This document shows, one piece after another, positions 16,140 through 24,689 of a DNA stretch of 64,000 nucleotides. The position numbers were made by a program, and so were the translations under genes. How positions within the stretch are numbered: position 1 is the first letter of the stretch; the number at the start of each line of letters is the position of its first letter. Origin of the DNA: Bacillus sp. BGMRC 2118. GTDB taxonomy: Bacteria; Bacillota; Bacilli; Bacillales; SA4. The notes beneath the pieces are model-generated. The model did not search any database. It was not told where the DNA came from and saw nothing but the letters and a program-made list of their open reading frames with translations. The stretch is from positions 62,001-126,000 of the forward strand of contig VTTJ01000011.1 of the NCBI GenBank assembly GCA_008364785.1, read 5' to 3'.

Positions 16140-17924
16140 ATGTCAAAAACGACTGAAGAACTAATCAAAGGCGGTAGCTTTTTAATTGAAGAAGTAGATG
16201 CAAATCGTGTGTTTACTCCGGAGGATTTCACTGAAGAGCATAAAATGATTGCAAAAACTACAGAAGAGTTTGTAGTGAACGAAGTGCTTCCTGAACTAGA
16301 GGACATTGAAAACCATCAGTTTGATAAGTCTGTAAAGCTTTTAAAGCAAGCTGGTGAATTAGGTTTACTTGGAGCAGACGTTCCTGAAGAGTACGGCGGA
16401 CTTGGGCTTGATAAGATCAGTTCTGCAGTAATCACAGAAAAATTTGCTCGTGCAGGTAGCTTCTCCCTATCATACGGTGCTCACGTTGGGATCGGATCAT
16501 TACCAATCGTATTATTCGGTAACGAAGAGCAAAAGCAAAAATATTTACCATACTTAGCAACTGGTGAGAAAATTGCAGCTTACGCATTAACAGAGCCAGG
16601 TTCAGGATCGGATGCATTAGGTGCAAAGGCTACTGCTAAATTAAATGCAGAAGGCACTCACTATGTAATCAACGGTGAAAAGCAATGGATTACAAACTCA
16701 GGCTTTGCTGATGTATTCGTTGTATATGCAAAGGTTGATGGCGAACACTTCTCAGCATTTATCGTTGAAAAGGAATTCTCAGGAGTTTCAACAGGTCCTG
16801 AAGAAAAGAAAATGGGGATTAAGGGATCTTCAACTCGTACATTAATTCTTGAAGATGCACTAGTACCAAAGGAAAACCTACTTGGTGAACTTGGTAAAGG
16901 TCACGTTATTGCATTCAACATTTTAAACATTGGTCGTTACAAGCTTGCAGTCGGTACAATTGGTGGATCTAAGCGTATTCTTGAAGTTTCAGCACAGTAT
17001 GCAAACCAACGTCAACAATTCAAGACACCTATTTCAAGCTTCTCATTAATTCAAGAAAAGCTAGCAAATATGTCTACAATGTTATATGCAATGGAAAGCT
17101 CTGTTTACCGTACAGTAGGTCTATTTGAAGAAAGATTCTCTAAGCTTTCTGATGAAGAAGTAAAAGACGGCCGTGCTGTAGCAGCTTCTGTAGCTGAATA
17201 TGCAATTGAATGTTCATTAAATAAAGTGTTCGGTTCAGAAACACTTGATTATATCGCGGATGAAGGTGTGCAAATCCACGGTGGATATGGCTTCATGCAA
17301 GAATATGAAGTAGAAAGAGCATACCGTGATTCACGTATTAACCGTATTTTCGAAGGTACAAACGAAATTAACCGTTTATTAGTACCTGGTACATTCGTAC
17401 GTAAAGCAATGAAGGGTGAGCTTCCTTTATTCCAAAAGGCAATGGCACTTCAAGAAGAATTAATGATGTTAATGCCGGAAGAAGTAGGCGAAGAAGTACT
17501 TGAGCAAGAAAAGTACTTAGTACGCAATGCGAAGAAAATCGGTTTACTACTTGCTGGTTTAGCAGCTCAAAAGTTTGGTAAAGCACTTGAAAAAGAACAA
17601 GAAATTTTGGTTAACATTGCAGATATTATTAACGATGTTTTCGCAATGGAATCAGCTTTACTTCGTACGGAAAAAGCAATTAATAATACAGGTCTTGAAA
17701 AGAACAAGCAAAAAGTTCTATACACTCAAGTATTCTGTCAAGAAGCATTCAACCGTATTGAAGCTCATGCAAAAGAAACACTTATTGCAACAGAGCAAGG
17801 TGATACACTACGTATGATGCTATCTGCATTAAAGAAATTTACTCGTCACACTCCGATCAATGTTATTGCAAAGAAGCGTGAAATCGCAGCAAGCATCATC
17901 GAAGCTGAGAAGTTTACAGTATAA
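16140..17924 (+). CDS. fadE: Acyl-CoA dehydrogenase FadE
   Basis: FAD enzyme of 594 aa that introduces the first double bond into acyl-CoA. Motifs include YALTEPGSGSDALGAKATA and KQWITNSGFADVFVV (FAD and substrate binding) and YRDSRINRIFEGTNEINRLL, which carries the catalytic glutamate region. It has the long C-terminal extension of the FadE group, beyond the 380-residue core. RBS AAGGAGG precedes the ATG. Last gene of the FadR-controlled operon and closed by a strong terminator. Confidence 0.95.
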   Translation: MSKTTEELIKGGSFLIEEVDANRVFTPEDFTEEHKMIAKTTEEFVVNEVLPELEDIENHQFDKSVKLLKQAGELGLLGADVPEEYGGLGLDKISSAVITEKFARAGSFSLSYGAHVGIGSLPIVLFGNEEQKQKYLPYLATGEKIAAYALTEPGSGSDALGAKATAKLNAEGTHYVINGEKQWITNSGFADVFVVYAKVDGEHFSAFIVEKEFSGVSTGPEEKKMGIKGSSTRTLILEDALVPKENLLGELGKGHVIAFNILNIGRYKLAVGTIGGSKRILEVSAQYANQRQQFKTPISSFSLIQEKLANMSTMLYAMESSVYRTVGLFEERFSKLSDEEVKDGRAVAASVAEYAIECSLNKVFGSETLDYIADEGVQIHGGYGFMQEYEVERAYRDSRINRIFEGTNEINRLLVPGTFVRKAMKGELPLFQKAMALQEELMMLMPEEVGEEVLEQEKYLVRNAKKIGLLLAGLAAQKFGKALEKEQEILVNIADIINDVFAMESALLRTEKAINNTGLEKNKQKVLYTQVFCQEAFNRIEAHAKETLIATEQGDTLRMMLSALKKFTRHTPINVIAKKREIAASIIEAEKFTV

Positions 17925-17933
17925 TTAAAAAGG

Positions 17934-17962
17934 AGAAGCTGCAGGACTTGCAGCTTCTTTTT
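17934..17962 (+). terminator. Intrinsic terminator of the fad operon
   Basis: Perfect stem AGAAGCTGCA / TGCAGCTTCT, loop GGACT, then a T-run. An inverted-repeat mobile element starts 18 nt later. Confidence 0.92.
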
Positions 17963-17980
17963 AGTGGTACAGTTTCATTA

Positions 17981-18136
17981 GGCTGGTACTATTCTGGTTG
18001 AATAAAAAGTTATAGAAGTAAATGAGTACGTATTAGAAAAGAGCAACTTTCTTCATATATAGCAATATCTAGATATTAAGGTGAAAATCAGATTTTTGGA
18101 TTTTTTGAAAAGCAACAATCTATAAGAAAAACAGCC
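17981..18136 (-). mobile_element. MITE-like element, copy D (156 bp)
   Basis: Ends GGCTGGTAC...AAACAGCC, flanked by TTTCATTA on the left and TTTCATCA on the right, a 7-of-8 target duplication. The interior (ATTAGAAAAGAGCAACTTTC, ATCTAGAT, AAATCAGATTTTT) matches copies A and B in reverse complement. Non-coding, no transposase. Confidence 0.8.
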
Positions 18137-18160
18137 TTTCATCAAGAAGGAGAGTCATAC

Positions 18161-18400
18161 GTGTCACAAATCTTTATCTATATCATTATTTTAGGATTCC
18201 CCCTTTTCGTCCCACTATATCAAAAGAAGTGGAGATGGTTTGCAACAGTCGTAATCGGTTATTTAACGTATATATTGTGGGGAGTATACCTCTACCTTAC
18301 CGGTGATGTTACAGAGTATGGAACCGGATACGGTATGTTTATTCTTCCTTTCATCGTGATGATTAGTGCACTTGGAATCATCATTCAGAAGAAGAATTAA
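18161..18400 (+). CDS. Small integral membrane protein, unknown function
   Basis: 79-residue protein with three predicted membrane segments (about 3-20, 26-47, 57-76) and a short basic C-terminus (QKKN). Start GTG has AAGGAGAG upstream. I do not recognise a family. It sits alone between the mobile element downstream of fadE and yusI. Real on the strength of its RBS and clean hydrophobic pattern. Confidence 0.65.
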   Translation: MSQIFIYIIILGFPLFVPLYQKKWRWFATVVIGYLTYILWGVYLYLTGDVTEYGTGYGMFILPFIVMISALGIIIQKKN

Positions 18401-18532
18401 ATATCTAATAAAAAGAAGGACTCTTATAAAAAAAGTCGAATACCTAATGAGTGTATTTCGATAATAGGAAAACCGTTATGAGTATGATAAAATACTACAT
18501 AATGTGTATCCTATATTGTGGTGGTGAAGGAA

Positions 18533-18892
18533 ATGACTGTAACATTTTATTGGTATCCGAAATGCAGTACATGTTGTAAGGCAAAGAAGTGGTTAGAAGA
18601 TCGCAACATTACAATTAATGAAATACATATTGTTGATGAAAACCCTTCAAAAGAAGCTCTGGAGAATCTGTATAAAACAAGTGGACTGGAGCTGAAAAAA
18701 TTCTTTAACACAAGTGGCATGAAATATCGTGAGCTTGGATTAAAGGTTAAAGTTGCAACCGCTTCCGAAGAGGAGTTACTAGAGATATTGGCGTCTGATG
18801 GAATGCTTGTAAAACGTCCAATTGTAACGGACGGCCAATCGGTGACGCTTGGATTTAATGAGAAGCAATTTGAAGAAGTTTGGGGTAAGTAA
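18533..18892 (+). CDS. yusI: ArsC/Spx-family protein YusI
   Basis: 119-residue thioredoxin-fold protein of the arsenate reductase/Spx family. The N-terminal redox motif is CSTCC (Cys11, Cys14, Cys15) in TFYWYPKCSTCCKAKKWL, and the C-terminal RPIVTDG segment carries the family's cis-Pro region. It lacks clear RNA-polymerase-contact features of Spx, so an oxidoreductase role is as likely as a regulatory one. ATG chosen because the homologous MTxTFYxYPKC start is at that position. Gene order yusI-gcvH-yusG-yusF-yusE matches B. subtilis. Confidence 0.87.
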   Translation: MTVTFYWYPKCSTCCKAKKWLEDRNITINEIHIVDENPSKEALENLYKTSGLELKKFFNTSGMKYRELGLKVKVATASEEELLEILASDGMLVKRPIVTDGQSVTLGFNEKQFEEVWGK

Positions 18893-18984
18893 GAAGATAA
18901 AACGTTGGATCTACCACCGTTTTTCTATAGGCTTTTTCCATTAGAAAAAAGCACTTATATTTACATAATTTTGGAGGGATAGGA

Positions 18985-19368
18985 ATGAACACACCTAAAG
19001 AATTACGTTATTCAGAAGAGCACGAATGGGTAAAGGTTGAAGGCAATTTAGCTCGTATTGGGATTACTGACTTTGCACAATCAGAGCTTGGGGACATCGT
19101 ATTTGTAGAACTGCCAGAGGTAGGCGACGAAATTTCAGTAAACGAACCATTTGGAAGCGTAGAGTCTGTAAAAACGGTTTCTGAACTATATGCTCCGATT
19201 AGCGGAAAAGTGGTTGAAATTAATGAAGATTTAGATGGTAGCCCAGAGTTTGTAAACGAATCTCCATATGAAAAAGCATGGATGATCGTTGTTGAACTTA
19301 CTGATTCTTCAGAAGTTGAAAACTTACTGTCTGCTGAGAAATACGAAGAAATGATTAACCAAGATTAA
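18985..19368 (+). CDS. gcvH: Glycine cleavage system H protein
   Basis: 127-residue lipoyl carrier protein. The lipoylated lysine is Lys63 in GSVESVKTVSELYAP. It carries the aminomethyl group between GcvP and GcvT and, in Bacillus, is also the obligatory lipoyl relay from LipM/LipL to the 2-oxoacid dehydrogenases, which fits its separation from the gcvT-gcvP genes. RBS GGAGGG precedes the ATG. lipA lies about 39 kb downstream in the same window. Confidence 0.96.
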   Translation: MNTPKELRYSEEHEWVKVEGNLARIGITDFAQSELGDIVFVELPEVGDEISVNEPFGSVESVKTVSELYAPISGKVVEINEDLDGSPEFVNESPYEKAWMIVVELTDSSEVENLLSAEKYEEMINQD

Positions 19369-19422
19369 TTATTTCTTTCATTATGGACACTCTATACTTA
19401 TATAACGGTGTAAGGAGTGTTT

Positions 19423-19668
19423 ATGATGCTTGAACAACAAAAGCTTGATATAACAGATCGTGTTGTTGGGAAACTGAACAATAATCAAATGGATTTGTAC
19501 GTAGAAGAGCAGCCGATAGGCAGAATGCTTTTTACGAATCAAGGAAATCAGTATGAATTAAATTCTGGCTATGAGCATGAAAACAATAAGATATTTCACT
19601 ATGCAGATGTCACAACAGGTGCAGATCAGAAATATACAGATTGTGATGAAGAAAATGGCTGGTGTTAA
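19423..19668 (+). CDS. yusG: YusG-like small protein
   Basis: Small soluble acidic protein of 81 aa. No known domain; identified by conserved position between gcvH and the toprim gene yusF and by the GKLNNNQMDLYVEEQPIGRM segment. The C-terminus has two Cys (TDCDEENGWC). Two adjacent ATGs are both usable with AAGGAG (5 or 8 nt); the first was taken. Followed directly by a terminator whose stem begins in the stop codon. Confidence 0.72.
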   Translation: MMLEQQKLDITDRVVGKLNNNQMDLYVEEQPIGRMLFTNQGNQYELNSGYEHENNKIFHYADVTTGADQKYTDCDEENGWC

Positions 19669-19694
19669 GACAGTGGAATATCCACTGTCTTTTT
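19667..19694 (+). terminator. Intrinsic terminator after yusG
   Basis: Perfect 11-bp stem AAGACAGTGGA / TCCACTGTCTT, loop ATA, then TTT. Confidence 0.9.
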
Positions 19695-19765
19695 GCACAT
19701 TCAGTGAATACATTACTATAGGAGAGTGTTAGTTTCTCTATATACTAAACATAGGTGATGCGGTT

Positions 19766-20113
19766 ATGAATCAAGAGGAAATTGAAAAGGTGATCATTGT
19801 CGAAGGAAAGTCTGATAAGAAAAAAGTAGAGAAAATTATCAATGAGACAGTAGAAATCATTTGTACAAATGGGACGATCAGTGTCAGTCGACTAGACGAG
19901 ATGGTTGAAAGCCTTTTTAATAAAGATGTGTATATATTGGTCGACTCCGACGATTCAGGGGAAAAGCTTCGCAGGCAATTTCGTCGTGAATTTCCAGAAG
20001 CAGAGCATTTGTATATAGATAGGATGTATCGAGAAGTAGCAACAGCACCCGAACAACATCTTGCAACTGTATTACTAAGTGCAAATATAGATGTTCATGC
20101 TCAATTTTTATAG
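19766..20113 (+). CDS. yusF: Toprim-domain protein YusF
   Basis: 115-residue stand-alone toprim protein. The metal-binding residues are Glu13 (VIIVEGKSDKKK) and the DxD pair Asp60/Asp62 (YILVDSDDSGEKLRR). Related to the toprim of RNase M5 and small nuclease-like proteins, so a nucleic-acid-processing role is likely, but the substrate is unknown. The following thioredoxin-like gene begins 15 nt after its stop, so they are co-transcribed. Confidence 0.86.
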   Translation: MNQEEIEKVIIVEGKSDKKKVEKIINETVEIICTNGTISVSRLDEMVESLFNKDVYILVDSDDSGEKLRRQFRREFPEAEHLYIDRMYREVATAPEQHLATVLLSANIDVHAQFL

Positions 20114-20128
20114 GAGTGACAGCATAAA

Positions 20129-20428
20129 ATGGAGGAATGGTCGGCAACAGAGTTCGAACAAGCAAAAGAAGGGGTAGTTGCAGTATTCTTCTACACGCCA
20201 CTTTGTGGAACATGCAAGCTTGGAGAACGAATGCTGCAAGTCGTAAAAGAACTACTGCCAACAATAAAATTTAAAAAAATCAATCTAAACTATTCAGCAG
20301 AACTCTCAACTCAGTTGGAAATCCAAAGTGTTCCATGTCTAACCGTTTTAAAAGATGGTGAAGTGGTAAAGCAAATCTTTGCTTTTCAATCTGTGGAATA
20401 TTTATATCTTGAGCTAAGCTCCATGTAA
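20129..20428 (+). CDS. yusE: Thioredoxin-family protein YusE
   Basis: 99-residue thioredoxin fold with active site CGTC (Cys26, Cys29) in FFYTPLCGTCKLGERM and the cis-proline in QSVPCLTVLKDGE. No signal peptide, so cytosolic. Probable thiol-disulfide reductase with unknown partner. Gene pair with yusF, closed by its own terminator. Confidence 0.88.
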   Translation: MEEWSATEFEQAKEGVVAVFFYTPLCGTCKLGERMLQVVKELLPTIKFKKINLNYSAELSTQLEIQSVPCLTVLKDGEVVKQIFAFQSVEYLYLELSSM

Positions 20429-20454
20429 CACCGGTCACAGTACCGGTGTTTTTA
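20427..20454 (+). terminator. Intrinsic terminator after yusE
   Basis: Perfect 9-bp stem AACACCGGT / ACCGGTGTT starting inside the stop codon, loop CACAGT, then TTT. Confidence 0.9.
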
Positions 20455-20496
20455 TTTGCCTCTTTTCTATAACTTTGGTGTAGTACCAGTCAGTGA

Positions 20497-20613
20497 ATAT
20501 CTTCAACAATTCCTGGAATTCCTACAACTTTTGCAAAAGTCCCTTCAAAAAATCCATGATTCTTACAACAATTCAAATGATCCCTTCACTATTTCATAAA
20601 ATTCCTTCAACTA
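20497..20613 (-). repeat. Degenerate ~21-nt array, GTTGTAGGAAT / GTGAAGGAAT family (copy 2)
   Basis: Read on the minus strand the units are GTTGAAGGAAT, GTGAAGGGAT, GTTGTAAGAAT, TGAAGGGAC, GTTGTAGGAAT and GTTGAAGATAT, spaced 19-22 nt. Same family as downstream of trhO and sufB but inverted relative to the preceding gene. Fills the gap between the yusE terminator and the next promoter. Confidence 0.72.
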
Positions 20614-20630
20614 ACTTTTTTTGAAAACTA

Positions 20631-20660
20631 CTTCTCAAATTGGAAATTATATTATATATT
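20631..20660 (+). promoter_or_regulatory. Predicted sigma-A promoter of the ytrA-like operon
   Basis: TTGAAA, 18-nt spacer, TATATT. The operator described next covers the expected start of transcription. Confidence 0.65.
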
Positions 20661-20661
20661 A

Positions 20662-20686
20662 ACTGTAGTAACACAAATAGTACAGT
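20662..20686 (+). promoter_or_regulatory. GntR/YtrA-type operator, 6-13-6 inverted repeat
   Basis: Perfect inverted half-sites ACTGTA and TACAGT separated by 13 bp, extended by TA..TA inside. B. subtilis YtrA uses an inverted repeat of similar 6-13-6 layout. Position directly after the -10 implies autorepression by the GntR gene that follows. Confidence 0.72.
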
Positions 20687-20710
20687 TAGAACGGTACAGG
20701 GAGGGTTGAC

Positions 20711-21100
20711 ATGTTTGAGTTAGACATTAGAAGTAGACAGCCCATTTATGAGCAGCTAGTAGAAAAATTAAAGGAGCTTATTATGAACAATATCCTAAAG
20801 GTTGATGAACAGCTACCGTCAGTTAGAACATTAGCACAGCAATTAACGATTAATCCAAACACGATACAAAAGGCATATAGAGAACTAGAGCGTGAAGGCT
20901 ACATTTATTCCATTCCAGGTAAGGGGAGCTTTGTCAGTGAATCAACAAGTATTATAAATTCCGAGAAGCTTGAAAAGGTCAAACAGGAGCTGTCAAAGCT
21001 TATATCAGAGGCCATCTACTTAGGCATTACGAAGGAAGATATAGTGGAAATGTTCAATTCAGTAGCAGATTCTGCGGAAAGGGACGATGTAAATGATTAA
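20711..21100 (+). CDS. GntR-family regulator, YtrA subfamily
   Basis: 129-residue repressor: a winged helix-turn-helix (about 10-77; LPSVRTLAQQLTINPNTIQK is the core) followed by a short C-terminal helical dimerisation part and no large effector domain, which defines the YtrA subfamily. These usually control a neighbouring ABC exporter. It overlaps the ATPase gene by 8 nt and has a matching operator at its own promoter, so it very probably represses this operon. Confidence 0.9.
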   Translation: MFELDIRSRQPIYEQLVEKLKELIMNNILKVDEQLPSVRTLAQQLTINPNTIQKAYRELEREGYIYSIPGKGSFVSESTSIINSEKLEKVKQELSKLISEAIYLGITKEDIVEMFNSVADSAERDDVND

Positions 21101-21989
21101 TGTGAGTAATCTTTCTAAAGGATTTGAAGATTTAGAGGCCATACAAAATGTCAGTTTACAAGTATCAGAAGGATCAATTTTTGGGTTATTAGGTTCAAAT
21201 GGTGCAGGAAAAACAACACTACTTCGTGTATTAGCAGGTATATTATCTCAAGACAGTGGTGAAGCAACGATTGACAACCATACTATTTTTGAAAATGAAG
21301 AGATAAAAAAGAATCTGTTTTTTATTCCAGATCATCCTCATTTCTTTTCACAATATACCATTAACCAAATGGCGAAGTTTTATAAGAGTATTTACAGTAA
21401 CTGGTCGGAAGAACGATTTTTAAAACTAAAGGACGTCTTTCAGTTAGATGCTGACAAAAAAATACATAAGTTTTCTAAAGGTATGAAAAGACAGGTTGCC
21501 TTTTGGTTAGCGTTATCAACGATGCCTAAAATTCTTATATTAGATGAACCGTTTGATGGGTTAGATCCAGTTATGAGACGAAAGGTAAAAAACTTAATGA
21601 TTCAAGATGTTGCCGAACGAAATATGACGGTTCTTGTTTCTTCTCACAATTTGAGAGAAGTAGAAGACATTTGTGATCACATTGCAATACTACACAAAGG
21701 GTCACTTATTCTGCAAAAGGATTTGGATGATTTAAAATCAGATATCCATAAGGTGCAGGTTGCGTTTAATACGAGCTCAACTGATATGTATCAAGGGCTC
21801 GAAATTCTTTATAAAGAGGAACGTGGAAGTGTCACACTATGCATTATTCGAGGAAAAGAACATGAGATTGTAAGTAAATTCAAGGAATATAATCCCATCA
21901 TTTTTGATATGCTTCCACTTACATTAGAAGAGATATTTATATACGAAATGGGGGATCAAGGCTATGCAATCCAAAACATCTTGGTTTAA
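21093..21989 (+). CDS. ABC transporter ATP-binding protein
   Basis: ATPase of 298 aa of the ABC-2 exporter class. Walker A GSNGAGKTT (about 34-42), signature FSKGMKRQ with Lys in place of the usual second Gly, Walker B LILDEPFDGLD, and a switch His in SSHNL. The C-terminal 80 residues form an extra domain after VLVSSHNLREVEDICDH. It overlaps both the regulator upstream (8 nt) and the permease downstream (26 nt), so all three are translationally coupled. Substrate unknown; related YtrA-controlled systems respond to cell-wall-active antibiotics. Confidence 0.9.
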   Translation: MINVSNLSKGFEDLEAIQNVSLQVSEGSIFGLLGSNGAGKTTLLRVLAGILSQDSGEATIDNHTIFENEEIKKNLFFIPDHPHFFSQYTINQMAKFYKSIYSNWSEERFLKLKDVFQLDADKKIHKFSKGMKRQVAFWLALSTMPKILILDEPFDGLDPVMRRKVKNLMIQDVAERNMTVLVSSHNLREVEDICDHIAILHKGSLILQKDLDDLKSDIHKVQVAFNTSSTDMYQGLEILYKEERGSVTLCIIRGKEHEIVSKFKEYNPIIFDMLPLTLEEIFIYEMGDQGYAIQNILV

Positions 21990-23949
21990 TAATCAAATCT
22001 TACTACAAGGATTCAGAGTAGCAGGATGGGTTGGGATCGTGTATACAATTGCATTATTCTTCCTCTTGCCTTTAAATCTGATTATGATCAGTACGAATGA
22101 GAATTCACATGTATACTACGCAGAAGTCAAAAGTATTTTTTACTTTACATCGATTTCAGGAGCTTTAACAGTAGTAGCACCAATTCTCGTTGCCATTTTT
22201 ATTTTACGTTATTTACAAACGAAGGCATCATCTGATTTATATCACAGTTTACCAATTAAAAGGGAAACTCTATACAAAAACTTTATGACAGTCGGTGTAT
22301 TACTCGTAATCATTCCGGTCATCATGAACGGATTCATCCTAATGATTTTATATCCGATGCTTGACTTAGAGATATTTTTTAGCTTTCAATCTATCTTCCT
22401 ATGGATGGGCATAACGCTACTAATCAATTTATTTATTTTTGTATCAGCTGTTTTTGTTGGAATGCTAACAGGGAATTCAATGCTTCAAGGTGTATTATCT
22501 TATATTTTCTTACTGTTCTTAATTGGAGTAACGGTACTTGTTTCACAGAATTTAGATCAATTATTGTACGGATATAAGGCTGATTACATCTTAAGTCATC
22601 AACTAGAAAGGCTTTCTCCATTATCGAGGATATTTTTTCTAGACGGTAACCCGTTTACGATTGTGGAAATGATTGTATATATTGCGTTAACCATCATTCT
22701 TGCTATCGTTTCACTATTCATTTACAAGGCTAGAAAACTAGAAGTGGTAACAAACCCAATTGCCTTTCATTTTTTAAAGCCAGTTTTCAAATACGGCGTT
22801 ACATTCTTTTCAATGTTAATGGGTGGATTCTATTTCTCAGTAACAACGAGTAGCTTTGGATGGAGTATTTTCGGGTATATTATAGGTGCCTTGGTAGGCT
22901 TTATTATAGCTGAAATGATTCTTCAAAAGACATGGAGAATTATCGGCAGTCTGAAGATAAAAGGGTTGATTGGGTACGCAATTGTAACTTCTGCATTATT
23001 GCTATTTATTGAAATGGACGTAATTGGTTTCGAGAGTCGCATTCCCCAAAAGAGTGATATTGAACGAGTGTATTTTAGTGATACGGATCAGTACTATTTT
23101 TCCGATGATAACGGTCCGACACAGTATTTTACGCAAGAAGATAATATTAACAACATTGTTTCTTTACACGAAAAGCTGATTCAAGATAAGCAGCCAGAGT
23201 ATATGAATGAAAGATCGAATCGAGCGTTCTTTGCGTATGAATTAAAGAACGGTCGAAAAGTAATTCGTGAATACACCGTTCCATTAAATAATGAGTTTGA
23301 AACCTACTTAAAACCTATTTATGAATCGGTAGAATATAAAAATGTATACTACCAGGCGATGCAGCTTGAAGCGGATAACATAGAGAATATTACGATTACA
23401 GCAAGAGGGCCTGCAGGAAGAGGAATCACAATTAATAATGAAGCGGAAATAAAAGACTTACTTACACACCTTCAAGATGACATTAAAAATGAAACGTACG
23501 AGGAAATAAAAGAAGGTCAAGGGTATGTAAGTGAAATAATGATTAAATTGAAGAATAAAAACACAAATGCTAGGTATGATTCTCATTACGAAGCATATCA
23601 CTCCATACGAGCTTCTTATACATCCGTTTTGAACTGGTTAAAGGAAAATGGAGAGTATGAGGATGCAGTTTTAACAGCAGATGAATTTGAATATATTCTC
23701 ATTTCAAAAGGAGATATCCTAAAGAAAGATGAATTGTACTCACTTTCACCAGAGGAAATAGACAAAAAAATGATGAATGATCCATCTACCGTGAAAATTA
23801 CAGACCCTGAAAAAATTTCAATGGCATTGCAGTATTCAAGTGACTCTAGGGAAGATGAATATTTAGTCTCAATGAAATATAAGAAAGAAAATCACTCAGA
23901 ACATAGAGGAATAAAAATGAAATATTACAAGCTCTTAACTGAAAACTGA
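21964..23949 (+). CDS. ABC-2 type permease with large C-terminal soluble domain
   Basis: Membrane protein of 661 aa. About ten hydrophobic segments occupy residues 15-360; the remaining 300 residues are hydrophilic, rich in Asp, Glu, Tyr and Lys, with no membrane segment. The region YLQTKASSDLYHSLPIKRETLY near residue 80-100 resembles ABC-2 exporter permeases. The soluble tail is unusual and could face outward as a sensor. Coupled to the ATPase gene; an ECF sigma gene begins 15 nt after the stop. Confidence 0.8.
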   Translation: MQSKTSWFNNQILLQGFRVAGWVGIVYTIALFFLLPLNLIMISTNENSHVYYAEVKSIFYFTSISGALTVVAPILVAIFILRYLQTKASSDLYHSLPIKRETLYKNFMTVGVLLVIIPVIMNGFILMILYPMLDLEIFFSFQSIFLWMGITLLINLFIFVSAVFVGMLTGNSMLQGVLSYIFLLFLIGVTVLVSQNLDQLLYGYKADYILSHQLERLSPLSRIFFLDGNPFTIVEMIVYIALTIILAIVSLFIYKARKLEVVTNPIAFHFLKPVFKYGVTFFSMLMGGFYFSVTTSSFGWSIFGYIIGALVGFIIAEMILQKTWRIIGSLKIKGLIGYAIVTSALLLFIEMDVIGFESRIPQKSDIERVYFSDTDQYYFSDDNGPTQYFTQEDNINNIVSLHEKLIQDKQPEYMNERSNRAFFAYELKNGRKVIREYTVPLNNEFETYLKPIYESVEYKNVYYQAMQLEADNIENITITARGPAGRGITINNEAEIKDLLTHLQDDIKNETYEEIKEGQGYVSEIMIKLKNKNTNARYDSHYEAYHSIRASYTSVLNWLKENGEYEDAVLTADEFEYILISKGDILKKDELYSLSPEEIDKKMMNDPSTVKITDPEKISMALQYSSDSREDEYLVSMKYKKENHSEHRGIKMKYYKLLTEN

Positions 23950-23964
23950 AGGTAGTGAGGCACA

Positions 23965-24462
23965 ATGGATTACTCGTTGTTATATCAACAACATTATCAC
24001 ACGCTTTATAACGCCGTTCATTATATTATTAAAGATCACTTTTTAAGCGAAGATATTGTACAAGAAACATTTATTAAAGCTTTTGAAAAGTCTGAAACGG
24101 TGAAGGATGAACAGAAAATTGGTGCGTGGTTAAAGACGGTGGCAAAACGGACAGCAATTGACTTCTTACGAAAACAAAAGAGATGCAGCTGTGACTGTTT
24201 AGAAGAAACACTCAATTTGGCAGTTGAGGAGTCAACAGAGAAACACGCTGAATGGAATTGTTTTAAAGGTGAAGTAGAAAGAGAAATTAAAGCACTAAAG
24301 ATAGAACAACAGCAAATTCTTTGCCTAAAAATAAATAAAGGTTTAAAAGAAAGAGAGATTGCAAGTTTCCTGAATTTGAATCCAAGCACGGTGAAAATCA
24401 ATACTTTTCGAGCAAGAAATATTTTGAAGAAGAAATTTGAACAACAAGTTATTACAGCATAA
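23965..24462 (+). CDS. ECF-type RNA polymerase sigma factor
   Basis: 165-residue sigma-70 family factor. Region 2 spans about 10-75 (SLLYQQHYHTLYNAVHYII, then SEDIVQETFIKAFE and AWLKTVAKRTAIDFLRKQKR); region 4 spans about 110-160 (LKEREIASFLNLNPSTVKIN is the -35 recognition helix-turn-helix). No anti-sigma gene is adjacent; instead it is the last gene of the GntR-ABC-permease operon. A CSCDC run lies between regions 2 and 4. The permease tail may take the role of sensor, which is inference. Confidence 0.9.
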   Translation: MDYSLLYQQHYHTLYNAVHYIIKDHFLSEDIVQETFIKAFEKSETVKDEQKIGAWLKTVAKRTAIDFLRKQKRCSCDCLEETLNLAVEESTEKHAEWNCFKGEVEREIKALKIEQQQILCLKINKGLKEREIASFLNLNPSTVKINTFRARNILKKKFEQQVITA

Positions 24463-24464
24463 GC

Positions 24465-24493
24465 AAAAATCCGTCATATTGACGGATTTTTTT
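24465..24493 (+). terminator. Intrinsic terminator after the ECF sigma gene
   Basis: Perfect 12-bp stem AAAAATCCGTCA / TGACGGATTTTT, loop TAT. Confidence 0.92.
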
Positions 24494-24689
24494 ATTTGAC
24501 TTGATATGAGATGTCAAACTTTGTTTATAGAGGAAACGATATTCTGCAATGTGACATATTTCTCAGGAAATAAATTGGAATGTTGTTTGAATTTGTATTT
24601 TACAAAAGAAACTGTCGAACGAATTAGAAAGGGAGAAGGAAAGAGGTGTGGAACTAAAGAGATAAGGAATAAAAAAGAGGAGGAATAAC

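Noticed and set aside
24506..24688. 60-residue ORF between the ECF sigma gene and yusD
   Set aside because: No ribosome binding site near its ATG, odd composition, and it lies after a terminator; most likely chance.
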